Positions 1-9,897 of a DNA stretch of 64,000 nucleotides are shown here, piece by piece. Every line of letters begins with the position of its first letter. Position 1 is the stretch's first letter. The notes under the pieces are model-generated. The model was not told where the DNA came from and searched no databases. It saw only the letters and a program-made list of their open reading frames with translations. The translations under genes and the position numbers were made by a program. This DNA comes from Acanthamoeba lenticulata (taxonomy: Eukaryota > Discosea > Longamoebia > Acanthamoebidae): positions 1 through 64,000 of the forward strand of contig NAVB01000508.1 of assembly GCA_002179805.1 (NCBI GenBank), written 5' to 3'.

Positions 1-979
1 TTTAGATTTGATTTAATTTCTGAAAGAAAAAGCAGCTCGAGGAGGCGTACCGTTCATGTCGGTGGCCAACAGGTTGCGCGCCTCGAGGATGTCAATGAAC
101 AACATGTGGTGCGCCGTCGACTGCGCCAAAGTTGAAGTGAGTAAGCCAGCTGCAGCCAAAAGAGGAATGTTGGCGTGCGTACACGAGGAGCGAGGAGGGT
201 GCGCAGGACGGTCGCCTGGTTGGCCTGCTTCACGTAGGCCTCGAACCGTTCGTTCCATTGCCGAGTGTGCTTGTCCTATTTAATTGAAAAATAAAATAAA
301 AAAATATGAGTCTTTTATTGTTCAAAAAAGCGATCCACACGTTCCGGTCGCACACGCACAGATAATTAATTCCAAAGCAGGAAGAACGAAGAAAGCGCAC
401 CAAGTTCTTGGGCTCGGGCTTCTTGAGGGTGCCGCGGACCGTCTTGAGCTTCCTCAGGCTCGGGAGCTCCTTGAGCTGCGTGTGTGGTGTCATGTCGCAG
501 CACGAACGTTCAGCAACTCGAAGCAAAGGAGAACCAGAGAGAAGCAACAACGCGCCTACCTGAGCATGCATGTCGGCCAGCTCCTCGAAGGTGCGGTCGA
601 TGTAGTAAACGCCCTGGGCCGTGTTCACCTCCAACTCGTAGAGCTGCACAGAAGAAGGATTGATTAGGCCAACTTGTTCCGGCCGGAGAGTGAGACAGCT
701 GTTGACGTTCCATGACAATGAACTGGGCCACAAAAAATGAAGAAGAAGAAGAGGAAGGAAAGGGCGAGGGGAGTGTACGCGGGAGGTCTTGCGCGTGCTG
801 GCGGAGAGGAGCGGCGAGGTGCGAGTGACCTTGACCGAGGTGAGTGCGACGTCGGGCTGCTTGGCCAGGTCGACGCGCAGCTGCGGCGAGCCCGGGGCAG
901 GGGCGAGTCGCGACACCGTACGCCCGTCGATCATCGACCCCTGCCGGTGGTCGAACTGCTCCTTACGGAAGTTGAACAT
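1..979 (-). CDS. PX-domain protein with following C2-like segment (3' part outside window)
   Basis: Minus-strand gene leaving the window at base 1. Readable exons: 979-830 (starts MFNFRKEQF), 643-560, 475-401, about 275-212 and 120-51. Joined, the second and third exons give a phox-homology pattern (YYIDRTFEELADMHAQ followed by LKELPSLRKLK), and the fourth continues with an amphipathic segment. The last exon reads HHMLFIDILEARNLLATD, the usual opening of a C2 beta-sandwich. PX domains bind phosphoinositides and C2 domains bind membranes, often with calcium, so a peripheral endosomal or signalling protein is likely; that role is inferred from family. An in-frame ATG at 1162 could extend the N-terminus, but that stretch looks like 5' UTR. 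The C2 assignment rests on about 20 residues. Confidence 0.6.
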
Positions 980-1483
980 TGTCTGTGCGTTCCGTGCCTC
1001 GTTCGCCTCGCCTCGTCGCGCCCCACACTTCCTTCCTTGTGGTGTGTTTGGTGTTGTGTTCGGCACAGCAGGCCCGTTTATGTCCGTTGTGGGTGGTCCT
1101 CCCCGAGTGGCCTTCAGCAAAGTCGTCCCAGAGGCCAAGCGAACCTGGTTACCGCAAAGCATTTTTGTCGACACACCACGGCCTGGCTGCTCGTGCTGGG
1201 CTGATGATCATCCGCCCACGGACCTTTGACCCTTGAGTTTCCTCGAGCGTCTACTCTGTCTGAGAATCGACTCTGTATAGCCGAGAAAGTGTCGGGTGTT
1301 GACTGAACCTGGGCTTCTGGCGTGGGCGAAGGCTGGACAAAGCAGCATGCTAGACTTGAAAGCACTGACTGCCTCGCCGCACCCCAGGGCGAGTTCACTC
1401 GACACCTCGGGGAGAAGACAACGACAAAAAGGGCGTTGCTTTACATGCTTATATGCGTGTGTTGTGGCCACAGAACAGTTGCT
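980..1483. other. intergenic, promoter side of the PX gene
   Basis: About 500 bases between two minus-strand genes. It should hold the PX gene promoter and the 3' UTR boundary of the next gene. I see no convincing gene or repeat. Confidence 0.5.
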
Positions 1484-2771
1484 CTACTTGTGGTAGACGC
1501 GGGCACCAAAGATGCTGCTCCCCACGCGCACGTTGGTGCTGCCCTCCTCGATCTTAATCGCGTACATAAAGAGAGAGAGAGAGAGATTAGAGGGACAAGA
1601 TGAGACGATGTCACGAATAGTGCAGACTGGTGAAGAAGGCGGCCAAGTCATCGTACGGCGATCTTAAAGTCGTGGGACATGCCCATGCTCAGCTCGACTT
1701 GGTCCATGGCAAGGCCCAGCTCCTCGCACACCCGCTTGCGACACTCGACCAGTGTCTGGCGGGGACGCACATCCACACGATTGTTGATCAATAAATCAAT
1801 AAATCAATAAAGAAAGAAAGGATGAAAGAAGTGCGCACGCGAAAGTCGGGCTCGGGATGGTCGTCGAATCGGCCGATGGTCATGAGGCCCGCAAATTGCA
1901 GGCGCGTGCACTTGTCCCGGATCTCCTTGACCAGTTCCACAACCTTGTCCGGGTCGGCGCCGCTCTTGCTCTCCTCGCCCGAAGTGTTGATCTGCACGAG
2001 GATGGAGAGCGGGGTGGTCCGCACAGAGGCGGCCTTGTCGAGCGCCGCGGCGAGCTTGAAGCTATCCACCGTCTCCACACAGTCGAGGTTGGGCACGCTC
2101 AGCACTTGCTGCAACAAGCATACATGTGAGCAACAGCGGGCAACGGTGTAGTAAGCTGTTGTTGTTCGCACCTTGCACTTGTTGGACTGCAAGTGGCCGA
2201 TGAAACGCCACTTGATGCCTTCGGGGAGCTGTCATGGCACGGGAAGCGAGTTGGCCCATGAAGTCATGTCGGCTGGAGAGAGGAAGAGATGAGGGTGCGC
2301 ACCTGCTTGGCCTTGGTGACGAGCTCCTGCACATAGTTCTCGCCAAAATGGACATGGCCCGCCTCGAAGCAGGCGCGCACAAGCGCCGCCGGCTTAGTTT
2401 TGCTCACTGCAACGAGTCGTGGCTGCAGCGAGTTGCCATGCTGGACCGTGAGTGCCAAAATCAAATAGCAGAGCGAAGGAGATAAGAGGTACCTCCTGTT
2501 TGAGGCTGAGTCGCTGCGAGACCTCCGCAATCTCCTGCTTCACAGCGTTGAGTCTACGCACAACTTCAGCGCAGTCCTCGGCAGAGGGTTCCACGTTGAA
2601 CTCTGGATTTTCCATCTCACTCGCGGTAGTTGTGTAGAGGCGCTGTTGATTTTGTTGCAATAACAGCGAGGATGCGATCTGAGCACGATTGACAACACAA
2701 GGAGAAGATAGTCGCAGCCACACAAGACCACGTGCACTCGTAGGTTGGGCGATTGTGGCAACGCTGCGCAT
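1484..2771 (-). CDS. PLPBP: PLP homeostasis protein (YggS/PROSC family), mitochondrial presequence
   Basis: Alanine-racemase-like barrel protein that binds and buffers pyridoxal 5'-phosphate. Exons run downwards from 2771-2493 and 2440-2303, then about 2230-2172, 2110-1840, 1760-1665 and 1565-1484. Family landmarks appear in order: [10 protein letters not shown] (its lysine is the PLP-binding residue), [54 protein letters not shown] and [15 protein letters not shown]. The first exon adds about 50 residues rich in Arg and Ser, ending RLYTTTAS, a typical mitochondrial targeting peptide. An internal ATG at 2615 would give the cytosolic form. The start at 2771 is chosen because the presequence is in frame without a break. 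Length and motifs match the family closely. Confidence 0.9.
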
Positions 2772-3100
2772 TCACAACGCGATCAGCTTTCCGTCCCATT
2801 TCCTTATTCATTTCTTTCGTCGTCGGCCTTTTCTTAGTAGTCGACCAATAAAATCCCGAATTCCATCTTGCCGTTGCTTCTTGTTCGTTGTGTGCTGAGA
2901 CCGCGGTGGTCACCGTGGACACGACAAAACGCCAACGTTGTCGCCGTTGGTTCCCCAAAGAGCCGACACAACGCAACGACCGCGACAACACACGAGGCTA
3001 AAGAGCGAAGACGGCAAAGAACGAAGGGCGAAGAGGCCTCAATATAGAAGAAGAGAAGGACGTCTTTGCGGTTGGGGCTTGGTGAAGAAGAGGTTTCGTG
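2772..3100. promoter_or_regulatory. divergent promoter region
   Basis: About 330 bases between the start of the PLP protein gene (minus) and the SAM/CH gene (plus). No clear TATA box is seen. The sequence must carry both promoters and 5' UTRs. Confidence 0.4.
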
Positions 3101-6100
3101 ATGGACGAGGAGAAAGCGAGCTTAAGTTCATCTGGCGGCGGTGGTGGGAGGAAGAAAAAGGGTGGCACCAGCAGCAACAGCGGAAGCCATACGCCCACCA
3201 ACGCGAGCCCACGACGGGCTCCGCAGGGCATGAGCCCACGCAACTTCCTCTCCCCGAAGAAGAAGATGAACAAGAAGAAAGTAGAAGGGTCCTCCGCAGA
3301 CGAGCGCAGCTGCGAAGAGGAGGAGGCGCAACTTGCCCGTGGGGGTATGGCCACGCAGACGCGAGACCGAAGCCAAAGCTTAGACTTCTCGGCTTTGTCT
3401 GACTTCACCTTGCGGTTCAAGTCTGACGAGGCCGCCAGCCAAGAGGGCAAGAAGAAGGAGAAGAAGGCGAAGAAAGCGCCGCTGACGTCGCGGGATTCGC
3501 GAAGTAGCGTGTGGACTTCAAACCCCTCGTTAGAGAGCAAGAAATCGATCGCCTCCTCATCCTCCGCCTCCTCTACTTCATCATCGAAAAAATCGTCAAG
3601 CGTACGAAATGCATTGACGTGCTTCATCCCAGGAAGTAGCAGCAAGGAGGAGGCCGAGCTCAACGACGCCGTAAAGAAGAATGATAAGCAGAAGATGAAC
3701 GCCCTCCTCATCCTCGCCGCTGACGCGGACGACGAGAGCGGCTCGGGAGAAAGCAAGAAGGACAAGAAGAGGGAGAAGAAGAACAAGCGAGATTCAGCTT
3801 CATCTTCAACCTCGTCGTCTGCCGCCTCGTCGCCCAAGCGCACCTCCGCCCCGGCGGTAACCGCTCTGCCCATTCGCCTGTCGGGCGGCATGTCCTTTGG
3901 TGGGGCGGCCACCATGGTGGCCCTCGAGTCGCTCGAGTACTCCAATCTCGACGGGATGAAGCAGAAGGACGCAAGCAGCGAGGCCGCGCCGTCGCCTCCT
4001 CGCCTGTCTCGTGTACGCCCTCCCCAGCCCAGAATAGCAAACCCTTGCCTCATGGCAAATTCGGCCGTGAGGCGAGATCGCGTGTTCTCCGTCTGTTTGA
4101 ATGTTGTTTCCGTTAAGAGGGGTCAGTCTCCTCGAGTCGCCTCTCCTGCTGTAGTTGTGTCTTCTCTCACCAGCCCGTTCTTCGTTTTCGTTTTCGTTTT
4201 CGTTCTTTGCCATGCTTTGCGCGTCGGCTGGCGCGTTGCACGTCGCGTTTCACGCCTCAACTGACTTTGACTTGGGCATCATCTCCTCCTCCTCGTTGCC
4301 GTCGTGCGCGGTTCAGAAAAACACGCTGAGCCAGCAGATGCGGAGCACGTCGGACCGCTTCTCGTACAACAGCGGCAGCAAGCGGAACAAGGGCCTCACC
4401 TCCAAGGCCAAGGGCCGGAGCTCCAAGGACCGCACCTTTGGCGAGCTCAACCTGCCCTCGTCGTCGGGCCTCGCCCAGAAGAGCCGCCGCTCCACCGACG
4501 CGCCCCGCGCGGCCAACAGCAGCAGCAGCAGCAGCAGCGACGAGGCCAGCGACGATGGGCGGAAGGCCGGGAAGAAGGACAAGAAAAAGCAGAAGAAGAA
4601 CAAGGGCGGCCGCAAGGACAAGAAGGACAAGGGCGTGGGCATCAAGCCATCTGGCGCCAAGAGCGACGCGGCGCTGCCCACGCACGGTCCCAAGAGCCCT
4701 ACATCAGCAAAAACTGCGCATGGTTTTGGCACGCAGATCATCGTGAGTACGTCTTCACAATTCTCTCAACTTTTTACTTTTTTGAGGATTTGTTTTGAAT
4801 TACAATATTAATATTTCTTTCTTTTTTTTTCTGGTGCAGGTCCGCGCAAGCCACCGGCCCTGCCCGGGAGCAAGCAGAGGCTTTCGTTCTCGGGCTGGCT
4901 GAACCACTTCAACGTCCAGCCCTTCTCCGGCGGTGCCCTCTCCCTCCTTCCCCTTTTCCCCGCGCTTGGCCTCGATGAGCACAGAAATGGACGAATTCTC
5001 ACGATCGCGGTGACGCTGATGAACAGCAGACGGCCTCCCCAAGCGCAAGTACCCGGAGGACTCGGTGGAGGCCTTCCTCGAGGACATCCAGCTGGACGAG
5101 CACATCAACGAACTCGTCCACGTCCGGTACCAATGCGCCTTGGCCCAGCCGCAGCTTGGTTGGGACGCTGGGTCTGACGTGGCGTGACGTGGCACGGCGC
5201 GCAGGGGCATCGGCTCGATGGAGCGGCTGCTCAAGGTCACCGTACAACAGTTCTACGACATGGACATCCCCACGTCGGACCTCCGGGTCCTCATTGAGGA
5301 GATCAACAAGCGCAAGAACCCGCCTCCAGCGGCGCCGGCGGCGCCGGCCGCCAACAACACTGCCGCCGCCGCTGTGGCCTCGGCTGACGGCACCGACGAC
5401 CAGGCGGCCGCGGGAAAGGAGCCCTTTCGCCCACCAGCCAACACAGGTAGCTCCGACGTGGCCGAGGACGCCAAGGCGGGTCTCGAACCCGCGACGTCGC
5501 CGCCGGACCAGGTCGCCGGTCCGCCGGCGCCTGAGGCCCAGAAGCCCGTCGCCGCCACCACCGAGCCTCAGCAGAGAGCAACAGAGCCCAAGAAGCCCAA
5601 GAAGCAACAGCAACAGCAGCAGCAACAATCGCCGCGGCGGGCCAAGGCCGCGGCCGAGGAGGCCGCCGCCGCTGCGGTGGCCATGGCGGCGCTCGAGCAG
5701 CGACTGAGGGAAGAGGAGTGCCGACGCACACAAGCCGAGGAGGACGCCGCCGAGGCCCGGCGGGCGCTCGAGGCCGAGCAACGGCGGGCCGCCGATCTTG
5801 AGCGACGGCTGAACGACGCGCTTGGTCGGCTGCGCGGCCTGGAGCAGGCCTTTGCCCAGGCGACCGCCGCCGTCGCCGCTGCGACGAGCCCCGAACCGAC
5901 AACACGCGAAAAGAAAACAAAAACAAAATCGAAAACGAAGACGAAGACGAAAACGAAAGCGAAGAAAAAGCAAAAGGAAAAGAGCGAAGCGACGACGGCA
6001 GCAACGACAACGACAACAGCGGCCAAGGCGACCACCGCGACAAAGGCGACAAACACAACGCCGCGCGATCCCGTCGTGTCGTCACCAAGGTCCGAGGCCG

Positions 6101-7037
6101 AGGCCAAGGGCCAGCAGGACGTCGAGGCCGCTGCCGTGGCTGTGGCCGTGGCCGACGCCTCGACGACCACCGAGGCCGAGAAGAGCCACGCGGCGGAACA
6201 GGCCGCCCCCGACCAGAACGAGGAGGTCATGGTTCAGTACCACTACCCGTTGCCCATCCGGGTGTCCTCGGCCCGCGTCAATCGGCTCAGCGCGCGCCTC
6301 TCGCTGACCAAGAGCCCGCGAAGCCCCGGCCGTCAGCTCCCGGCCAACGGCTCGCTCGCCAACGGTGGCAACTCGGAGGGCCGCATGCGACAAGCCGAGA
6401 AGGAGGCCTTTGAGCAGAAGCAGAACGACGTCCGGCAGTGGATCGAAGCCGCCACCAAGGAGTCCTTCCCGTCTGCCGACTTCTTCCTGTCCTTGCGCTC
6501 GGGCGTCCTCCTCTGCAAGTACGTGGCCTTTGTGGTCTTGGCCGTGATCGTGGCTGTGGTCGTCCGGGGACTGACCAGCGACGTGAACAGGCTGTTGAAC
6601 GTGATCTCGCCGGGGATCATCAAGGAGGTGCACCTCGGGGACATGGTCTTCTACCAGATGGAGAACATCACCTACTTTGTCAACGGCTGCCGCAAGCTGG
6701 GCGTCAAGACCGTGTTTGAGTGCGCAACCGCTTTCTCTCTTGACGAAGAGGCTTCTCCAGATGACTGACCGACGATCATATGCGTGGGGCGCGCCGCAGG
6801 CCGACCGATCTCTACCACGGCAAGAACCTCGAGGCCGTGCTGTCGTGCCTCGACGCGCTGGACAGGTGGACGCGACGAAGCTCGACGTACAAGGGACCTC
6901 ACTTGGTGCGCACGACGGCGCACTCGCAGTTCATTCGCTCGCTGAGCGGGAAGATGATGCTCGACAAGGACGTAATCAACGCCAAGAAGGACAGCGGAAA
7001 CGTGAGCGTCGCCACGTCAACGTCGTCGGCACCATGA
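3101..7037 (+). CDS. SAM / coiled-coil / calponin-homology domain protein
   Basis: Seven exons keep frame: 3101-4012, 4317-4746, 4840-4932, 5030-5126, 5205-6518, 6591-6719, 6800-7037, giving about 1070 residues. The first 480 residues are Ser/Lys-rich low complexity. A SAM-like helical domain follows (DSVEAFLEDIQLDEHINEL through MERLLKVTVQQFYDMDIP and LRVLIEEINKR). Next come Ala/Pro/Gln-rich sequence and an Arg/Glu coiled coil (residues about 610-700). A calponin-homology domain closes the protein (QWIEAATKESFPSADFF, LRSGVLLCK, LLNVISPGII, QMENITYFVNGCRKLGVKT, DLYHGKNLEAVLSCLDAL). CH domains of this type bind actin or signalling partners and SAM domains oligomerise, so a cytoskeletal scaffold is inferred. 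The 4742-4746 donor is the least certain border: frame requires GTACGT rather than the overlapping GTGAGT. Confidence 0.75.
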
Positions 7038-7214
7038 AGGGGGGGGAGGGAAGGTTGTAAATTGTGGACCGAAAACGCAAGAGAACAGTTGCCCAATGGC
7101 GGGAGGACTTGCATTTACTCGCCCACCAATGGAAGCGAGCTTTAAGGCCCTTAATCCACGCCGCAGTGCGTAAAGTTCAAACACGCAAGCGACCTTCAAC
7201 CGTACAGCACCATC

Positions 7215-7733
7215 ATGTTCTTCCGCCTTGCTTTCGCCCTTCTCCTGTGCATGCTGGCCTCGGCGTTCGCCTTCAGCGGTGACGGCACCTACTACAACGT
7301 GGGGCTCGGGGCCTGCGGGCACAATAACAACAACAACCAGCTCGTCGCTGCTCTTGTACCTCTCCTTTCCTTCCTTGCTGCATGCAACGACTGGCCAAGG
7401 GTTAGCCCTCATCTCTATATCCTTCCTTATGCTTGCAGAACAAGCCGCAGTTTGGTACTGGTGGCAACCCCAACGACAACCCCAACTGTGGCAAGCAGGC
7501 CCTCGTTCACGGGCCCCATGGCTCAGTTCAGGCACGTCTCTTTCTTTCGTGGGGTCTCATGGGCTTGCAAGCAGCTGAAGTTAACGAAACGCTCCCACAT
7601 CATGATGCAGGTGACGATCGTGGACATGTGCCCGGCCTGTGGCTATGGCAGTCTCGACCTGAGCCCTGCCGCCTTCTCCCGCATCGCTAACCTGGCCCAG
7701 GGCCGCGTGCCCATCACTTGGGAGTGGGTGTAG
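7215..7733 (+). CDS. secreted expansin-like / RlpA-like double-psi beta-barrel protein
   Basis: Small secreted protein of about 116 residues in three exons: 7215-7355, 7439-about 7525 and 7611-7733. A signal peptide (LAFALLLCMLASAFA) is followed by a compact barrel of the expansin/barwin/RlpA type: GDGTYYNVGLGACG at the start, VTIVDMCPACGYGSLDLSP in the middle and ITWEWV at the end. The conserved Asp of IVDMC and the four cysteines fit this fold. Expansin-like proteins loosen cellulose networks without hydrolysis, and the neighbouring gene is a cellulose-binding lectin, so a wall role is a fair inference. Exon 2 ends either at a weak GTTCAG donor (7526) or at CAG/GCACGT, which would be a GC-AG intron. 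A TTTAAGG element lies 70 bases upstream. Confidence 0.8.
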   Translation: MFFRLAFALLLCMLASAFAFSGDGTYYNVGLGACGHNNNNNQLVAALVPLLSFLAACNDWPRVSPHLYILPYACRTSRSLVLVATPTTTPTVASRPSFTGPMAQFRHVSFFRGVSWACKQLKLTKRSHIMMQVTIVDMCPACGYGSLDLSPAAFSRIANLAQGRVPITWEWV

Positions 7734-8144
7734 TGGAAATGCAGAGAATCACTAATTTGTTTCTTTACTTATTTTTCAAGTATTCAATACCACTGTTTAA
7801 AATGACAAGAAGAAATAAATGATAATAAAAATAAACTAAATTTAATGTATTTTTATTGATTGATACGGAAAACATATGATTTACAACCAGAAAAAAAGGT
7901 ACACCTAAACAACGAAATTGTTGCACAACTAAAAAATTGCCCTATCGAAGAATGTCGACATGCAATCAACCAGCGAGCTTGGCCGTGAAGATTCGTGGGG
8001 AATGCCCCGCCCCACGCTTGGTCGGAGGACCGAGAGGCAGCTTAAAAGCCCACAACGAGCTCAAACAAGCGTCATCAAGCAGCTGTTTCAACACTTACAG
8101 CCTGTCAACAACCTCTCACAAATCACCTCAACAAGACTAACTTC
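7734..8144. other. intergenic, AT-rich 3' UTR and lectin promoter
   Basis: The first 200 bases are AT-rich (3' UTR of the expansin-like gene). The right half is the promoter of the CBM49 lectin gene, with a TTAAAAG box at 8042. No gene seen. Confidence 0.6.
8042..8048 (+). promoter_or_regulatory. TATA-like box of the CBM49 lectin gene
   Basis: TTAAAAG followed by CC, about 97 bases before the ATG. Position and form resemble the TATA elements of the beta-helix gene (ATAAAAGCC) and the 13.5-kb secreted-protein gene (TATAAAG). Confidence 0.45.
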
Positions 8145-9419
8145 ATGAAGTTCTTCTTTGCTTTGGCCGTCATGGCCTGCCTGCTGGCCCTCGCGTCGGC
8201 TGACTGCAAGGTGAGCGTCACGCAGACGCTCGGAAGCGCGTGGACCACCAACGGCCAGGACATGTCCCAGTGGAGCGTGACCCTGACCAACACGGGCTCG
8301 GAGGCCGTCAAGTCGGTCGAGCTCTCGATCACCGGCGCCGCCTTTGACCAGGTGTGGAACATCAACCAGGAGAAGACCGGCCTCTGGGCTCTGCCCGACT
8401 ACATCATCCAGGGTGGTGGCATCGCCGCTGGCGCCAACTACCAGTTCGGCTACATCATCAAGTCCAAGACCCAGGCCACCATCACCGTCGCCACCGCCAA
8501 CTGTGGCTCCGCCGCCTCGGCCTCGCCCGCTGCTCCGTCGGCGTCGGCGTCGGCCTCGCCTGCCGCCCCGTCGGCGTCGGCTTCGCCCGCCGCCGCCTCG
8601 CCCTCGCCCTCGACCGTCGTCGCCACGCCCCAGCCCAGCGGCTGCCAGGCCACCGTGGAGTCCGTTGCCCGCTCGGCTGCCTCTGGCGGCGTGTGGACTG
8701 AGGGCGACAGCCAGTTCCAGATCTACGATCTGACCATCAAGGCCTCCGGCAACGCTCCCGTCACCGGCGTGCAGCTCACCATCGACGTCGCCGCCGGCGC
8801 CTCGATCTACCAGTCGTGGAACCTCCAGGGTGAGGCCAACTCCAACGTCTACAACGTGCCCACCCCGTGGGGCGCCATCCAGGTCGGTGCCTCGCAGGGC
8901 GCTGGAATCATCGTCAAGTCCAAGGCCGGCCAGACCGCCACCGCGCCTGTGGTCAAGGTCCAGTCCACCACCTGCTCGGGCTCGCCCACCGTCGCCCCGT
9001 CGTCGGCGCCCTCGTCGGCCCCGGCTTCGCCCTCGCCCTCGACCATCGTCTCCACGCCCCAGCCCAGCTCGGCCCCGGCCGGCTGCAGCCTGAGCGTCAA
9101 GGTCGTCGCCCGCTCGGCTGCCTCTGGCGGTCAGTGGACCGACGCCAACGGCTTCAACCAGATCTTCGACGTGACCTTCACCAACACCGGCTCCAAGGCC
9201 GTCACCGGCGGTCAGGTCCAGTTCGGCTTCGCCTCGGGCGTGTCGGTCTCTCAGTTCTGGGAGCTCAACCGCAAGGACGCCAACACGTTCACCCTCTCGA
9301 CCGCCTACGGCCCCATCCAGGCGGGCGCCTCGCAGGGTGCCGGCGTCGTCGCCGCCTCCACCAGCGCCAGCTCCATTGCTGTGCCCACCGCCACCGTCTC
9401 TGGCCTCACCTGCAACTAA
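8145..9419 (+). CDS. three-CBM49 cellulose-binding lectin, Luke type
   Basis: Single-exon gene for a 424-residue secreted protein. Signal peptide residues 1-19 (KFFFALAVMACLLALASA). Three CBM49-type beta-sandwich domains follow, at about residues 20-118, 172-275 and 316-424, each beginning with a short Cys-containing strand, carrying a W(T/S)xxNG or similar turn, an SxSxxWNxx stretch and a closing TxxC strand. They are joined by Ser/Ala/Pro linkers. Lectins of this architecture, called Luke, are major cellulose-binding proteins of the Acanthamoeba cyst wall (established), so encystation-induced secretion is expected. The codon use is extremely biased to C-ending codons, as in highly expressed genes. 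No catalytic domain is present. Confidence 0.92.
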   Translation: MKFFFALAVMACLLALASADCKVSVTQTLGSAWTTNGQDMSQWSVTLTNTGSEAVKSVELSITGAAFDQVWNINQEKTGLWALPDYIIQGGGIAAGANYQFGYIIKSKTQATITVATANCGSAASASPAAPSASASASPAAPSASASPAAASPSPSTVVATPQPSGCQATVESVARSAASGGVWTEGDSQFQIYDLTIKASGNAPVTGVQLTIDVAAGASIYQSWNLQGEANSNVYNVPTPWGAIQVGASQGAGIIVKSKAGQTATAPVVKVQSTTCSGSPTVAPSSAPSSAPASPSPSTIVSTPQPSSAPAGCSLSVKVVARSAASGGQWTDANGFNQIFDVTFTNTGSKAVTGGQVQFGFASGVSVSQFWELNRKDANTFTLSTAYGPIQAGASQGAGVVAASTSASSIAVPTATVSGLTCN

Positions 9420-9565
9420 GCTGCAGAAGCCTTCTTCTGGCCGAGACCGGCCACCAAGTGATATATTTTTAAAAAAAACATAAATTTTATATGCGGTTAC
9501 ATAAAGAAAAAAAAAAGAAAAAAAACTACTTGCATGAAGAACCAAGAGTTGGTTTGTTGTTAGTT

Positions 9566-9785
9566 AGGTGGGGACGTCTAGCACAAGGCTAGACGCTGCA
9601 AAAATTGGGTCGGCGTTAGCCGACCACAGCCCATCCAGTGGCTCTTGCAACAGCCGCGCGCTCTCCCGCCCATCGCTGGGCGAGAAAGCGACGACTGCCG
9701 CAGGAGTATCGAGTGAGGACGGGAACCAATAGGTGGTAATCCCGCTTGAGTCTCAGGACAAGGTTCCAGGCCCACGACCCCACCT
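9566..9785 (-). ncRNA. candidate structured RNA (unassigned) or structured 3' UTR
   Basis: Nested perfect helices: 9566-9573 pairs with 9778-9785 (8 bp, closing); 9575-9582 with 9588-9595 (8 bp); 9608-9614 with 9619-9625 (7 bp); 9661-9672 with 9677-9688 (12 bp); 9722-9727 with 9762-9767 (6 bp). In the 12-bp helix two pairs are G-U on the minus strand but C-A mismatches on plus, and the minus loop is GCGA (GNRA). This favours the minus strand. AATTTTTG, resembling an Sm site, lies between the two 3'-most hairpins of the minus strand. It sits 110 bases past the stop of the thioesterase gene, so a 3' UTR fold is an alternative. No match to U1, U2, U4, U5, U6, U11, U12 or SRP landmarks was found. 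Confidence 0.4.
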
Positions 9786-9897
9786 CTCATACACGCAGCC
9801 ACACGACGCCTCTTGTGGGCCGTCAAAAGCAAAGATTCTTCTTTCACCGAACCAAGCCAGCCAATCAATGATTGTTGTTGATTTTTGAAACGTAAAA

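Noticed and set aside
8088..9545. 485-codon minus-strand open frame over the CBM49 lectin gene
   Set aside because: Mirror of C-ending codon bias; Gly/Arg/Asp low complexity, no domain, and the plus strand encodes a clear protein.
9555..9570. CTAAC repeats (minus strand) as a telomerase template
   Set aside because: No CTAACCCTAA template is present; two short CTAAC units are not enough.
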